From Sipunculus nudus (taxonomy: Eukaryota > Annelida > Sipuncula > Golfingiida > Sipunculidae), in assembly GCA_026874595.1 (NCBI GenBank), contig CM049314.1, positions 74,414,300 to 74,478,299 on the forward strand: 64,000 nucleotides of DNA. Direction: 5' to 3'. The notes under the pieces were generated by a model. The model did not search any database and was not told the origin of the DNA. It saw nothing but the letters and a program-made list of their open reading frames with translations. A program made the position numbers and the translations under genes. This document shows positions 48,120-59,380 of the stretch, one piece after another. Position 1 is the stretch's first letter. Each line of letters opens with the position of its first letter.

Positions 48120-50560
48120 AGCTCAGCTGACTATACGTTATCTGAGCTATAGTCATTGTCCATTGTCCGTCGTCTGTCCGTCCGTTAGATTGGCACGTTT
48201 TGAAATCATTAGACCTATGAATCAAAAATTTGGCATACTGTTAGATGTCCCCAAAATCTCCTACCAAACCGGAAACTGAGTCACTGCGACTTCATTCCTT
48301 CGAGAAATTAAGGAAAAACCTCAGGTTTCCATTAAAAACCTATTATCACACTTCAGGACTGCCTTATATCAAAACCACTGATCTGTCTGTTTTTCTTTCT
48401 TAATTTTTACCAGAAGTACTGGTATTCTCCTATATATTTTCCATATACATGCTGGAAATTAAGTCTGTTAAGTGTAATTTCTTCAAGTTGTGGTCCCGAA
48501 TATAATGGACTTTGTAAATTACAAATTCAGGAAATTTACTCGCCTAACATGAAAATTTTGGAAGCTAGAGACCTTTCGTTCAAGTATATAACTTTGTTTA
48601 AATTAAGATTCAATTGTATACCCAAGATTAGATCTGAATTATTAAATTTTTTAAAATTATTAGCATAAAAATAAAAGCAGTACCTTCAATTTTGACCATG
48701 GCATTTTTTTTCTTTTCCCTGTGAGTACTGTTGATTAAATTTTCACAGCATGTAAACTTTAGTATTTAATTTGTTTAAACCTGAAATTAGAAAATAAAAG
48801 CTCAAAAATTAGGCTAATAATTGAATTTTTTTTTGTTCAGGCTCTTATTATAGTCACGTGCTTTGTCCAGATGCAGGCAGCCCACTCCTGGTCACTGGAA
48901 GTTAGCTATGCCAGGGTTCCTGATTTGTTACAGGTCACTGGGGGAGATCCCCTGCTGTGACAGGTGTACAGTTATTCTCATATCAACTCCTACCTCCTTC
49001 CACCCCCCCCCCCCCCCCCACCCACCGACCCTATCCACCAAGTGTTATGCAGTAATTGTTATTGTTTGCCATGTATTTCCTCAACTGTAATGCTGTTTCC
49101 ACTCCAATATACATAACTTTCCTTGAATGAGTAATTCATTGAGTAATCCAGAAGAAGCCATTTGGGATAATGTAGCCTTTTTAAAGAAATCAATTTCCTT
49201 TTAAATGATTTTAAAATATTAAAATTAAAATACATAAAGGCACAATTAAAAATTGTGACATCTGATTCAAGTATTATTTTTAGATATTTATTGTTTTGCA
49301 AATTTAAAAGATATATTTGTGTGGTAAAAAAATAAATATGCATTTGTATGCATGATGTGGGGTCATCTGACAAGATTGAGAAATATGATGATGCAATTTA
49401 GAATTATGAATTAACTTTTATATTCAGATATATATGTTATATTGGGAATGTATAGAAATATATACTTAAAATAAAAAAAAAAATTGATGTGATAAAAAAA
49501 AATGAGGATCTTATACAAACATTTGTTCATTATTTTCCTGCCTCAGCAGAATTGGAGATCAGGCTTTGTTTGCCCTGTATGTATATGCAGAAGTGTTGTT
49601 AATCCCCCCCTACTATGGATTCCTTTGCACCTGTGCAAGTGTGTAAAATTTATTTAATTTAAAAAACAATTGGATTAGAAAAAATTAAGATCTAATTGAA
49701 ACACATTCTTGCTTCAGGAGAATGGAACATAAAGTGATCAGCTCTGTATGTCCATCATCTCTCTGTTATCATTAAATATATATTTATTATGATATTTTTC
49801 CTATAAGCACTGTGATAACTTTCATATGCTGTATGTGTATGGATTTAAGCTATTAAAGTCTGAAATTTGAAAACAACTTATATACTCAATTGTGTAATAT
49901 TTCAGATGTTAAACTTTAAAAAATTGATATAATAAAAAAATTAAGAAATAATTGAAACATATATTATCAGCTTTGTTTGTCTACCAGTCTGTCTGTCCTT
50001 TTTTAAAATATAAGTAATTGTGAATGAACTTTTTTATTCTGTAAGCTTTGTTGAATTAAGTGAAAATCCTATGTATATACACTTTGATAATACACAGATG
50101 TTGTAACTCCGGTCATACCATCCCCACACCACCACCAAGTCACCTTACACCTGTGGACTGGGAACATAAGTTATAGTTCAACTGTATACATTTTATAAAA
50201 TAAAAAATACATATATTTAATAATATAAAAAATATTAATAAAAAAATAGACCCAATCGAACAAATGTGTAAACTACTGTACTGTCATCAATTTGTCAAAA
50301 AGCCAACCAATGATTATGGTAATAATATACATCTTATGTTCACAAACTGCTCACATGCTTTAATTTTAACATTAGAAAACACATGGTCAGGTCACAAAAT
50401 ATTATTTGCAACAATTTCTTACTCATCAATACAAACCAATCATATCATCCAGCCATGGTCTATATTACCTCTTCTTATCAGACATTACCTCCATTTTCAG
50501 ATTTTTACCTCAAGGTCAACTTCAGCTGAGCACTGTGACTGATGGATCCCTTGTTGTTTA
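48120..50560 (-). mobile_element. A module, inverted copy nested in the CACTA-like element
   Basis: On the minus strand it opens near 50560 (ACAACAAGGGATCCATCAGT, GTGCTCAGCTGA). It closes near 48120 with a GGACGGACGGACAGACGACGG run followed by a hairpin (arms around 48120-48151). A poly-C tract at 49004-49020 corresponds to the poly-G tract of the other copies. At 2.4 kb it is longer than copies 2 and 3, with extra AT-rich text. Non-coding. Confidence 0.6.
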
Positions 50561-51002
50561 TACAGAGGTTCCAGATGGATTTTGAGAGTGACATGTATGT
50601 GACTTTTTATAAATCTGCCCTCTTACATCTTTATATGTATAATAAAGCTGATGTAATGGTCTCTTTTAAACCTGTTTCTGACTCATCATTAACATTTTAA
50701 ACAGTTTTAAATGCATTTCATGGAGAAAAATGACTAATGGACACATTTAACTTTTAAATAGTCCCTTTATCAATCACTCCATATGACCACTCATGTGTTA
50801 TGGTATATATATCTACAAGGAAGGTTATCAAACCAGTTTGCTTCAAAATCTTGACCACTGCATGATCAGCAGGATCATGATTTTCATAATGCCTGTGGAT
50901 ATTCCATGAAATTTGTTTATTGGTCGAGAAACTAAATTTTTCGTAGTAAATCTGTTATTGTCTTACAAGTTGACATTCTGTTATATTCCTGGTTTCTCTC
51001 AG

Positions 51003-51116
51003 GTGCCATTAGTGCTATGATGCTTCGTTTACTGCCAAAACTGATTCCAGCACAGAGGAAGAAATGCTTAGCCCACCATAGCAGAAGCAAAGGCAGCATT
51101 CATTGATGTTCAGAAG
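51003..51116 (+). pseudogene. Exon-like segment, unrecognised product
   Basis: Bounded by TTTCTCTCAG and AGAAG|GTATAT. It reads AISAMMLRLLPKLIPAQRKK, CLAHH and, after a shift, EAKAAFIDVQK. I do not recognise the family. It is the third plus-strand exon-like piece in the CACTA-like element. Confidence 0.35.
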
Positions 51117-51235
51117 GTATATACTGATTTAGGCTTTTAGATTTCTTACAATTCTAGAAATAAGAGCTATCATTCAATTGAGAATAATCGATCGATATTG
51201 TGTTAAAGGGAATATTTATGTAGCACCATTTTTAG

Positions 51236-51560
51236 CTCAGATGACTACCTGTATATACGTGATGTCAGATATAGCTATGGCCATTTGTCCATTATCGGTC
51301 TGGTTGTCCAGCTCGATCTCCGTTTACATGCCACATTTCAAAACCACTGGACCAGTGGATCCAAAATTTGACATCCAGGTAGATGTCCTTATTTTCTAAC
51401 AAACCAGAATATTGGTCACTGTGACTACATTTTTTTTGGAGAAATTAAGGAGAAACCTCCATTTTTCAGTAAAAGCCAATTGTTGCACTTTAGTGTCAAA
51501 AATTGGGTCAAAATTGCACAATTTGTAGCAGTTATTTACCCAAATAAAATGTATCTTGTG
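51236..51560 (-). repeat. A module, inverted 3'-end fragment
   Basis: It begins TTTTTAGCTCAGATGACT, a degraded hairpin arm. It continues with the reverse complement of the A-module 3' text (GGAGAAATTAAGGAGAAACC, CCATTTTTCAGTAAAAGCC). The opening end is not found. Confidence 0.5.
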
Positions 51561-51616
51561 AAAACATCAGGAAAGATATCGACTTACTTGACATGATAGA
51601 TGTTGAAGATAAGAGT

Positions 51617-51782
51617 TGTTTTCAAGCGTATAACAGATTTTTTTATTGAAAAAATTTCAAACATATAACAGATTTTTTATAAAAAAAATTGTTCAAGCAT
51701 ATAACAGATTTTTTTAAATTTTGTTCAAGCATATAACAGATTTATATATTTTTTTCTAGCATATAACAGATTTTTATAATCT
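51617..51782. repeat. ~40-bp tandem repeat, about five copies
   Basis: The word CATATAACAGATTTTT recurs five times between T/A-rich spacers with TTCAAGC. Confidence 0.85.
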
Positions 51783-52550
51783 TTTTTAGTTATTGTCATA
51801 AAGGTAAAATCAGACCTTTAAATTTTGTCCAACCTTGACCATTGCACATTTGCTTTCCTGTCAGCACTGTTGACATTTTGTATGTACAAAATGCAAAGAT
51901 TAAAACTATTATAATATGAAAATTTGATAGCAATTTGCCAAAAACTGTAGGACATAGTGAACTTTATTCTGTGAAATACGGGCCGAAAACATAATTTTGA
52001 GCAGCCTGAAAGACTGACAGGGCATATATTTAACCATTAGGCCATTCATACACAATATCTAGGGAGGTCTCCTTTGAATCCTGAAGTTTGGACACTATGA
52101 CTAATGTTCTGTGAACTCTAAGAAAGTACATGGTTTTAGCATTGAAATTCAGATAAGCAAAACAAATATGTTTGGAACTTTCTAACTTTGAAATTTTGGA
52201 AATTGGGCAAATCTCCATCACCTGAAATCATGTTATGATGACCAATATTCTGTTGTATTTCTGTATTTCTTCTTGTATTATTGTACAATTGCAAGATATG
52301 CACAAAGTCTGAATTCTGTTACAGTACATATTTAATCAATAATGAGTACATTTATACTTGTAGGCCTACCTCGTTCAGACTAATTTAATATCCATTGATG
52401 ATAGGTAGTCTATCGTCATCATGACAAACAGTAAACATGTAATTGCATGTTTTGTCACTGTTTAGGTCTCGCCCTCTTGTACTTCCTTGTGCATGAAGTA
52501 TGCCTATATCACAAGCAGTTATAAGGGGTTGGATTAAAATTGCGTGTGTG

Positions 52551-52652
<102 letters not shown>

Positions 52653-53554
52653 GAACAGTATTAACACCAACACATATTTTCATCTTTTATTATTATTGTG
52701 AAATTTGATGTATTTTCAGATCTAGAAATTCAGTTTCTAAATGTTTGATGAAGATCAACAGTGACTGAGTTCAGTGTTGCTGTGTTTCTCTGACACCATG
52801 ATGCATGCAGGCATATGGAATGAAGACAGTCATCAGGGAACAGTATTGACTGTAGACTCTTGTTTCATCATTTTATGAGTCAGGTATCCATGACACTGCA
52901 CTTCCAGAGTACTTCAAACATATGTTAATCATTTTCCAGCTTCAGCAGAAAGGGAGATAAAGTGATTAACTCTGTTTGTCTACCTGTCTATCTGTCCATT
53001 TTTAAATTATCAGTAATAGTGAATTCAATTTTATGAAATTCAATTTTTAGCATTGGACTCTAGAATATCTTACTTGTATATATATGTTTTTAAATGGAGG
53101 CTTGTGTCGCCAGTTGTGCAGTTACAAGTTGTGTACTGCATGCATGATTTAATTATATGTTACATTGTTATTTTACTGGACTTATTAAACAATTATTTTT
53201 ATAAATATAATGCTCTTGTTTTGTGTCTACCATTTCAGACAAAAGGTTGATGTATGAATGCAAGCTGGTTATCAGAGCACTTGTACTGCCACACAAAGTG
53301 ATATTTCCAATTTCATTACATTTCTACAATCAGAGGAACAGCAGTATCATGCAAAGTGCAAATTGTGTTTTATTTTGTTCATTTGACTGGCTGAGGAATA
53401 TTCCTTGACATTACTTGGTACAAAGGTATATTTAATTCTTTTTCACCATGATATTTGAGCACACTTCATCACAATTTTATGCAATTTTTTTTTTATGTTA
53501 GTTGTTTTCAGGCAATTGTGGCTGAATTCAACTGCATTTTGTAACCATTTCATA

Positions 53555-53869
53555 TTTTGCTAGGGTATTCAGTTGGTTCCTTCTTAACCAATTTTCTTGG
53601 TTGATTTTAACCAATATGGTCATCTGAATCAAATTGGTTGATTCAGTATTGGTTGTTTTCAACCATTATTGTTGGTTGATTTCAACCAATCACATGGTTG
53701 ATTTCAACCAGTCACATGGTTGATTTCAACCAAAAAAATTGGTTGCAAAATCAACCAATAGGGATCGGTTGAAATCAACCGGTTAATTGGTTGGACACAT
53801 ATCAACCGAGAAGACCGGTTGATTTCAACCAATTTTTTGGTTGAATTTAACCGATCCATTTTAAGAGTG
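53555..53869. repeat. Right subterminal GGTTGA/TCAACC array and terminal inverted repeat
   Basis: More than fifteen copies of GGTTGA or TCAACC in ~300 bp. They form many small palindromes such as GGTTGATTTCAACC, and the block ends with AGAGTG at 53864-53869. The array is denser here than at the left end. Confidence 0.75.
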
Positions 53870-54004
53870 TACTGAACTGCTGTCCTGCAGGTGTATTTCT
53901 GCGACAAGGCATGATTTACACACTATGACATATGCAAATATATGCAGATTTTTTTTTGTGAAATAGCGTATGATTTAAGTTTAAATGCATTTTAAAAAGG
54001 TCAG

Positions 54005-54140
54005 TCATTCATAATATAACTTCATTTAGCATGCAATTTACTTTTGGAAAAGGATCCATAAAGAGAACAACAAAGTTATGTTTGTTCCCATGTTGCATAT
54101 CGGATATATGCATACCTATGAATATTCATTCCACACTGCT
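54005..54140 (+). repeat. Left arm of a ~130-bp inverted repeat
   Basis: 54018-54054 (37 bp) is identical to the reverse complement of 63917-63953. Similarity continues for about 90 bp inward (CCATAAAGAGAA, GTTTGTT, CATGTTG, ATGAATATTCATT) and, more weakly, about 40 bp outward. It may be the left terminal repeat of a ~10-kb element. Confidence 0.8.
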
Positions 54141-55047
54141 GTAATATAATGTTAATACATCAGCATTTAATAGTTTGTTATATAATTTTAAGACGAGGGT
54201 ATCTGTTATATTCACAATTTTATTGGCAGTAGATTCCAAACAGTAAAATGGGGTTGTTGAATGGTCCATGTTGCCTTGTAGCCAACCTTTATTAATTTAT
54301 CATGAGAAAATGATTTAGGTAGAACTCGCTCTATGGCCAAACTCATTATAGGGACAACGATTTTGTGCAGTAAAACTTTACATACAAAGGAATAAAGAAA
54401 TGATAACCTAGAACAAATTTATTGCAAGTATATCATGATATTAATATTGATTCTGCAATGTGTGCTGATATGTTAATTATATAATCAGATGTCGTTTATT
54501 CCTTACATTATTAACATATTATCAGTTTTCAAGTCATCGATTTTGGGGCTCGTCATCCCATCACATTAAAAATGACATACATGAACACATTTATTCCATC
54601 ACAGAAAATATATTATAGAAAAGGTCAATGAAGATCTGGTAATGAACAGTTCATTTTCCATAAATGAGCATTTCTTGTGAAAATTTTCATTAGACTTTCT
54701 CAGACTTTTTTTTGGTCTAAAATCCCAGTTCCTTTTTTTTCCTTTTTGCAGTAAAGGTTAAATACAAATGTATTTATGTACATTAAACAACTGAATATGT
54801 TTTTGTAGGAATGCAAATGAATCATTTTGCAATATTTTTTAATAAAGAATGAAGATATTTGTTGAATTTAATGTCCATACTGCGCAATGATCATATTTAA
54901 TTGTGAACATTAGACCATATAATATGTCATAAACATCTGTCCGAGAATGTACATGCTATATACATAATCAAATCTGATGCCACATTAAGTTTTGAAATAA
55001 AAAAATCAGGAAAGTCTAGGAACTCCTGATTATTTGAAAAATTAAAT

Positions 55048-56995
55048 TCATTCACTGTCATCATATGTATTACGACAGATATTTGTAACCTTTCTGCAGT
55101 TGCACGCTTCGATGCATTCCATGCGGAATGTCCTGCAGCTGCAGCGTTGGCTGGGGCACCCCTTCGTACATCCACATGAAATGATCTCCCTGCAGGCTTT
55201 TGGCATGGTCGGGAGGGAAAGTAACTGTGGCACTAAATGCCCATCCAGATACATCCATCCCATCTCCGTTACAGGAGGAAGGATGGGATTTTGCAGATGT
55301 GCCTGGTTCCAAACACTTGATTGGTAGTGTGCACGCATGATATGGAACCTGGCTGCATCTGAGATTGGTGGCAGACTTTCCTGTGCACGACCTGCTCAAA
55401 GCATTTTGACACGTGCCTCGTTGCATGTGGAAACCTCGGGCACACGATACAACTTGCAGATGAATTTTTCCGCTGAGTGTAAAGTGTCATCTGTGAGAGC
55501 ACCCTTCCCCAGGCCACTTAGATCTGTATGATGTCCTAGGAAAAAATCCCATGCTTTTTTCTTTCCGTGGCCACTGAATTGAGACACACTATCACAACCA
55601 GTGATGGCATGGAATCCAAGTAGTGTGTTTACTTGATTCTTACAGAGCAACCTGCGAATGTCGTGTACTGGGATATATTTTGGAGCGGTCGAAGTACCGG
55701 CTTTCAGGTAGAGTCGTGTACATCGTATCTTATCGAAGTGTGCCACAAGCAGGAGAAGCACGTCTGTATCAGGTCCGGACACAACTAAAGTGTCCACATT
55801 AGCATGAGTACAATGTAAAATCAGCCTGGTATCAGCCTCTTCAATGTCAGCCCTAAGAGATGAGACATCTAGGTCTGGATCAGATGACTTGACTGTTGTT
55901 GCTTCATGAAACCCCCCTGATACTACAAGTACTTGTTTATCCGTAGGGGTTAGTTCAGTGAGATGTTGTGAAAGGAGCAGTGCCAGATCTGCTTTATTTT
56001 CCTCAAGTGAAAGAAAGCTGTACCAATCCGATGGGAGAGGAACAGACTCAGCTTCAATTTTACGACGGATTGGACGGTAGCGTTGCCTCCGTTTGATCCT
56101 TGTTCCTGTCTTCATTGAATCGCTTTGGTATCTGTCGAAGACGACATCAATTCTGTTGTATTTTGATCCCATCTTCGTCACAGTGTTAGCGAACATCTTG
56201 GCATATTCACCAAAAGTCCTAATGTCAGATGGCTTTCCTAGTGCCATCACAAGTGTTTGGCCATCTATGATCAGGCAGCTAGGTGCATTGATTTCAATAT
56301 TTGAAGGTGTTTGAACGTCATTTGTCAGTATGGAAACTAACACTGATTTGTTGGTGGAATGTAAACTGCCGTTAGTTGTGGCCAAAGATAAAGGCACTGT
56401 TATTAGTTCATGTTGAAGTATATCTTCCAGGTACACCTTGCGTCCTGCTTTGTATGCTGTTATAAGCCTCTGAAGTATGCTCCTGTCCACTTTAATGGTA
56501 GTGTGTTTGTCCTTGGACAGCTGCTCAACTGCGTACAATGAGGAAAAGGTCTTTGCTTTGTTCTTCTGAATTGGTGTTTTTAGATCTAGGTGTTGGTCAC
56601 TGCCTGGTTGCTCACAGAGTGTTCTGCTTGCAAATACTTTCATTTTTTCTAGTCCAAGACTTTCTTGGTTTAGCAATGATTCTTGAATCTAAGGGGTGAC
56701 CACATCCTTGTTGATCATGTTCTTCAATGAACCACTGCCATCTGTAAATACATCACACTGTTCCAAAGCTTTAACTATCCTGCTTTCGTCACAGTCATCT
56801 TTCTCCATCCTGCTTTTCGTGCATTCGTTGTGTGTGCATTCATCATCTCCATTGTCTGTAGTCAGTTTTAGCATTGCTTTTGTCTGATATGTTATGACTG
56901 TTCTCAGATTGAATGACAGTGTCCATCTTCTGAGAGCAGAGGCTACTCTTGTTATCCCTACTCACAGCAGTTACAAATGGTCCAGTCTGCTATCT
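55048..56995 (-). pseudogene. C-terminal part: FEN1/XPG-like nuclease domain and Tesmin/TSO1-like CXC domain
   Basis: The core frame 56676-55396 is 426 codons. In it I see CLIIDGQT (Asp138), VVFDRYQ (Asp181), EEADTR (Glu279/280, Asp282), SGPDTDVLLLL (Asp303/305) and AITGCDSVSQFSGHGKKKA (Asp362). These match in order and spacing the metal-binding acids and helix-3-turn-helix of FEN1/XPG nucleases. In-frame TGA at 55396-55398 separates a continuing frame to 55048 with a CXC domain: SCGCTKGC, RCSCRTF, CIEACNCR. Upstream, in-frame TAG at 56689-56691 separates a third piece (SALRRWTLSFNLRTV, DECTHNEC). The frame is otherwise intact for about 650 codons, so the stops are recent, read through, or consensus errors. 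Confidence 0.8.
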
Positions 56996-57637
56996 TTAAT
57001 GACCTGTCTAGCCTGGTCCCCGGCTCACTGGGGTATCTGTTTCACCAAAGTGCTGGTCAGGGCAGTTGCCTAGCAACAGGGGTGCATCAAAATGGCTGAT
57101 ATGAGGTGATAGAGGGATCCCACACTGATTTAAGTCCATTTGTACAGGTTGTTGACAGGAACATCTCACTGGAATGTGTCCCATGGGGAAGGTCATTAAT
57201 CTAGCTGTCAAATGAGTGTAAACAGTGCTGGGATGGGAGGGCACTGGTCACAAAAGTGCTGGCTCTTTGTGTTGCTAGGTGTTCAGACAGGGGTAACGCA
57301 TAACACTGAATGTTATTTCAAAATTTTCAATGATTGTTTTTTTAAAAGATTAGTTGTTTAATTTTTTGATAGCAGATATTTTATATCAGGGAGCACACCA
57401 AATTTTGTTGTAATTTTTTGTTCCTGTATACTTGCAGTTTACTTTGTGTGTGTATCAGTATTTGCTGATGAAGATATTGTAATATGGCTCGGCTATGGCA
57501 GACATGCCTTCTATATATATATGTTGTATTTGTCCTAAAATGACCTTAATGAGTTCGCAAATGTATAAATTAATTCAAGTATGACATATTGGAATACTGA
57601 ATGAATATATAATACATCTTATGACGTTGCTGTCAAG

Positions 57638-58376
57638 ATGGATGGATCTTTAGATTTTCATTTGAAATCTTTGTCACAACTATGCAGAATTTGTGGGAAG
57701 AAATCCCTAACATATAATCAAAAACCTAAATACAAGCTTTTCCCTTGCTCTGAAAATAACAGAGAATATTAGATGTCTTTGGCATAGATGTTACAAAAGA
57801 TCAAATTGACACCCACCCACCTAACATATGTAGACTATGTTACTTCAAAATATTTAATCAGAAAAAAAAATGTTGTTAATGCAACCTCAAAACAGGTTGA
57901 AAACTATCAGCTTGCCAAAGAGATCAATGACAAATGGTTGCCACATAAGAGAGGGTCTGCAGAATGTTTCACATGCACCCAGTTTATGCAACAATTGAAA
58001 AAAGGCAGGCCAGTTAAACCAAAGAGAGGAGCCCCTAAACATAATCCGGGAGATCTTTTGTTTGATCACAGGAAAGACAATATACTTGATTTTAGTACAC
58101 ATGCAAATAATGTCAAATTTAGCAATGCTGAAATAACTGACATGAGTGAACAGCAGCAGAAGTTATATATCTGCCCTATTTGTTGTCAAACTTTTCCTAC
58201 ACATTGTGTGTGGGCCATGTGGGCATTATTTCTGTTCAGAATGTCTGAGTGACAAATATTGTCAGGCTCTTTCAAACAGCACCGACTGTCCAGTATGCAG
58301 TGTTAGTTTGAATTATTCTTCAATTAAATCAGTTGATATAACACGGAAGAGGAAAAATGATAATATACTGATCTAA
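57638..58376 (+). pseudogene. RAG1 N-terminal-region-like protein with RING finger
   Basis: ATG at 57638 opens MDGSLDFHLKSLSQLCRICG, then FPCSENN. After a -1 shift near 57765 the text is ILDVFGIDVTKDQ, IDTHPPNICRLCYF. After a shift in the A9 run near 57861-57869 it is KEINDKWLPHKRG, AECFTCTQ, KRGAPKH. Then comes a C3HC4 RING: YICPICCQTF and, after a shift in a GTGTGT run near 58210, GPCGHYFCSECL, DCPVC. Stop at 58374-58376. RAG1 has the same series (LCRICG; FRIDV, IHP, FCxxC; WxPH, CxxC; RING C3HC4) in its non-core N-terminal part. The nonamer-binding and DDE core regions are absent. The gene lies antisense inside the gap of the FEN/CXC gene. Molluscan N-RAG-TP transposons encode such proteins. 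Confidence 0.8.
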
Positions 58377-58384
58377 TGAACTGT

Positions 58385-59375
58385 CAGCTTATCAGTTCAA
58401 TAGTTTAGTGCTTAGTGTTTACTATGTGTTTAGAACTAACGCTAGCAGTGGGCTGACCAGATTAGGGCGTAAAGGTTGTTGTTTGTGCTCAACAAATGCT
58501 CTGCAGATTCGAGAAACAGTAAATTAGATCTGCTTTTTACTAGGTTGCAATATCTTTGTTCTTTAAATATGCTATTGATTGAGGAGAGTTATTACTTCTC
58601 ATTCTGTGATTCTGTGTTTGTGTTGGTTTTCAGATATTTAGGAATCAATTATTAGTTTTCAGTTTGTTTCCTATTAAAAGAAGGTATTGTTCAGCCGGAA
58701 TCATGTACATTATCATTTTATTATCATATTTCATATTATGCAAGTAAATTACATCATAATAATTGTGAACTAAGTCTCCTGTAAACATCTAGTACGTGTT
58801 TTTACTCAGTGTGTTATTTTCATAACATTTAAGCTTGTATCAAGGAAAAATAATTCATGTAATTCGTGAAAAAAATAGGCAAGAAGGTCTACTTCATGCT
58901 TAAATAACATGTTTAAAAAAAAATACAACAATAGTCTGTCAGAATATTTAAGTTATATATTATGTGAATATTTTATAGTATGAGTTTGGACTTAATGAAA
59001 AAACAAGATTATTAGCAATAGACCATTTTGCATGAACAAGTGTAACCAGATCCGGCACTTGCATTGGATGTAATATACACAATTACTCTCAGTACTGTGA
59101 TACAAGATAACTCTTAGCTCCCCATTCTGATCAAAGTGTAACTTACACACAGATGTAGCTGACAAATTCAGCATTTAGCACATATATTAATTGTTAAGAT
59201 TACTTAATAAATATAAAATATAACAAAGGAAACACATGTGGAATTATGTTGTGAATGAGGTGAAAACCCGGCTTATCTAGCCACTGGTGTGAAACATGAT
59301 ACGCATGCTGGTAGCCTGGGGCTCACTGACCCGGCCTGCTTGCACTGATGAGGCAGCTGTAGCATTAAAGCTCCC
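58385..59375. other. AT-rich spacer within the gap of the FEN/CXC gene
   Basis: No coding wording on either strand. The phrase AATAGACCATTTTGCAT at 59020 resembles the ends of the 5.04-7.87-kb element. I searched for the missing middle of the FEN/CXC protein here and did not find it. Confidence 0.4.
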
Positions 59376-59380
59376 TGTGG

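Noticed and set aside
55070-55426. 118-codon minus frame overlapping the CXC region
   Set aside because: Shadow frame; the true frame continues from the nuclease ORF through an in-frame TGA into the CXC domain.
56093-56314. Plus-strand frame inside the nuclease region
   Set aside because: Antisense shadow of the conserved minus-strand frame.
57008-57244. 78-codon minus frame as the missing middle of the FEN/CXC protein
   Set aside because: None of the expected family phrases are present; more likely spacer or intron.
57638-58376. A complete RAG1/RAG2-type recombinase locus
   Set aside because: No core DDE region, nonamer-binding domain or RAG2-like Kelch repeats are visible in the window, so only an N-terminal-type protein is claimed.
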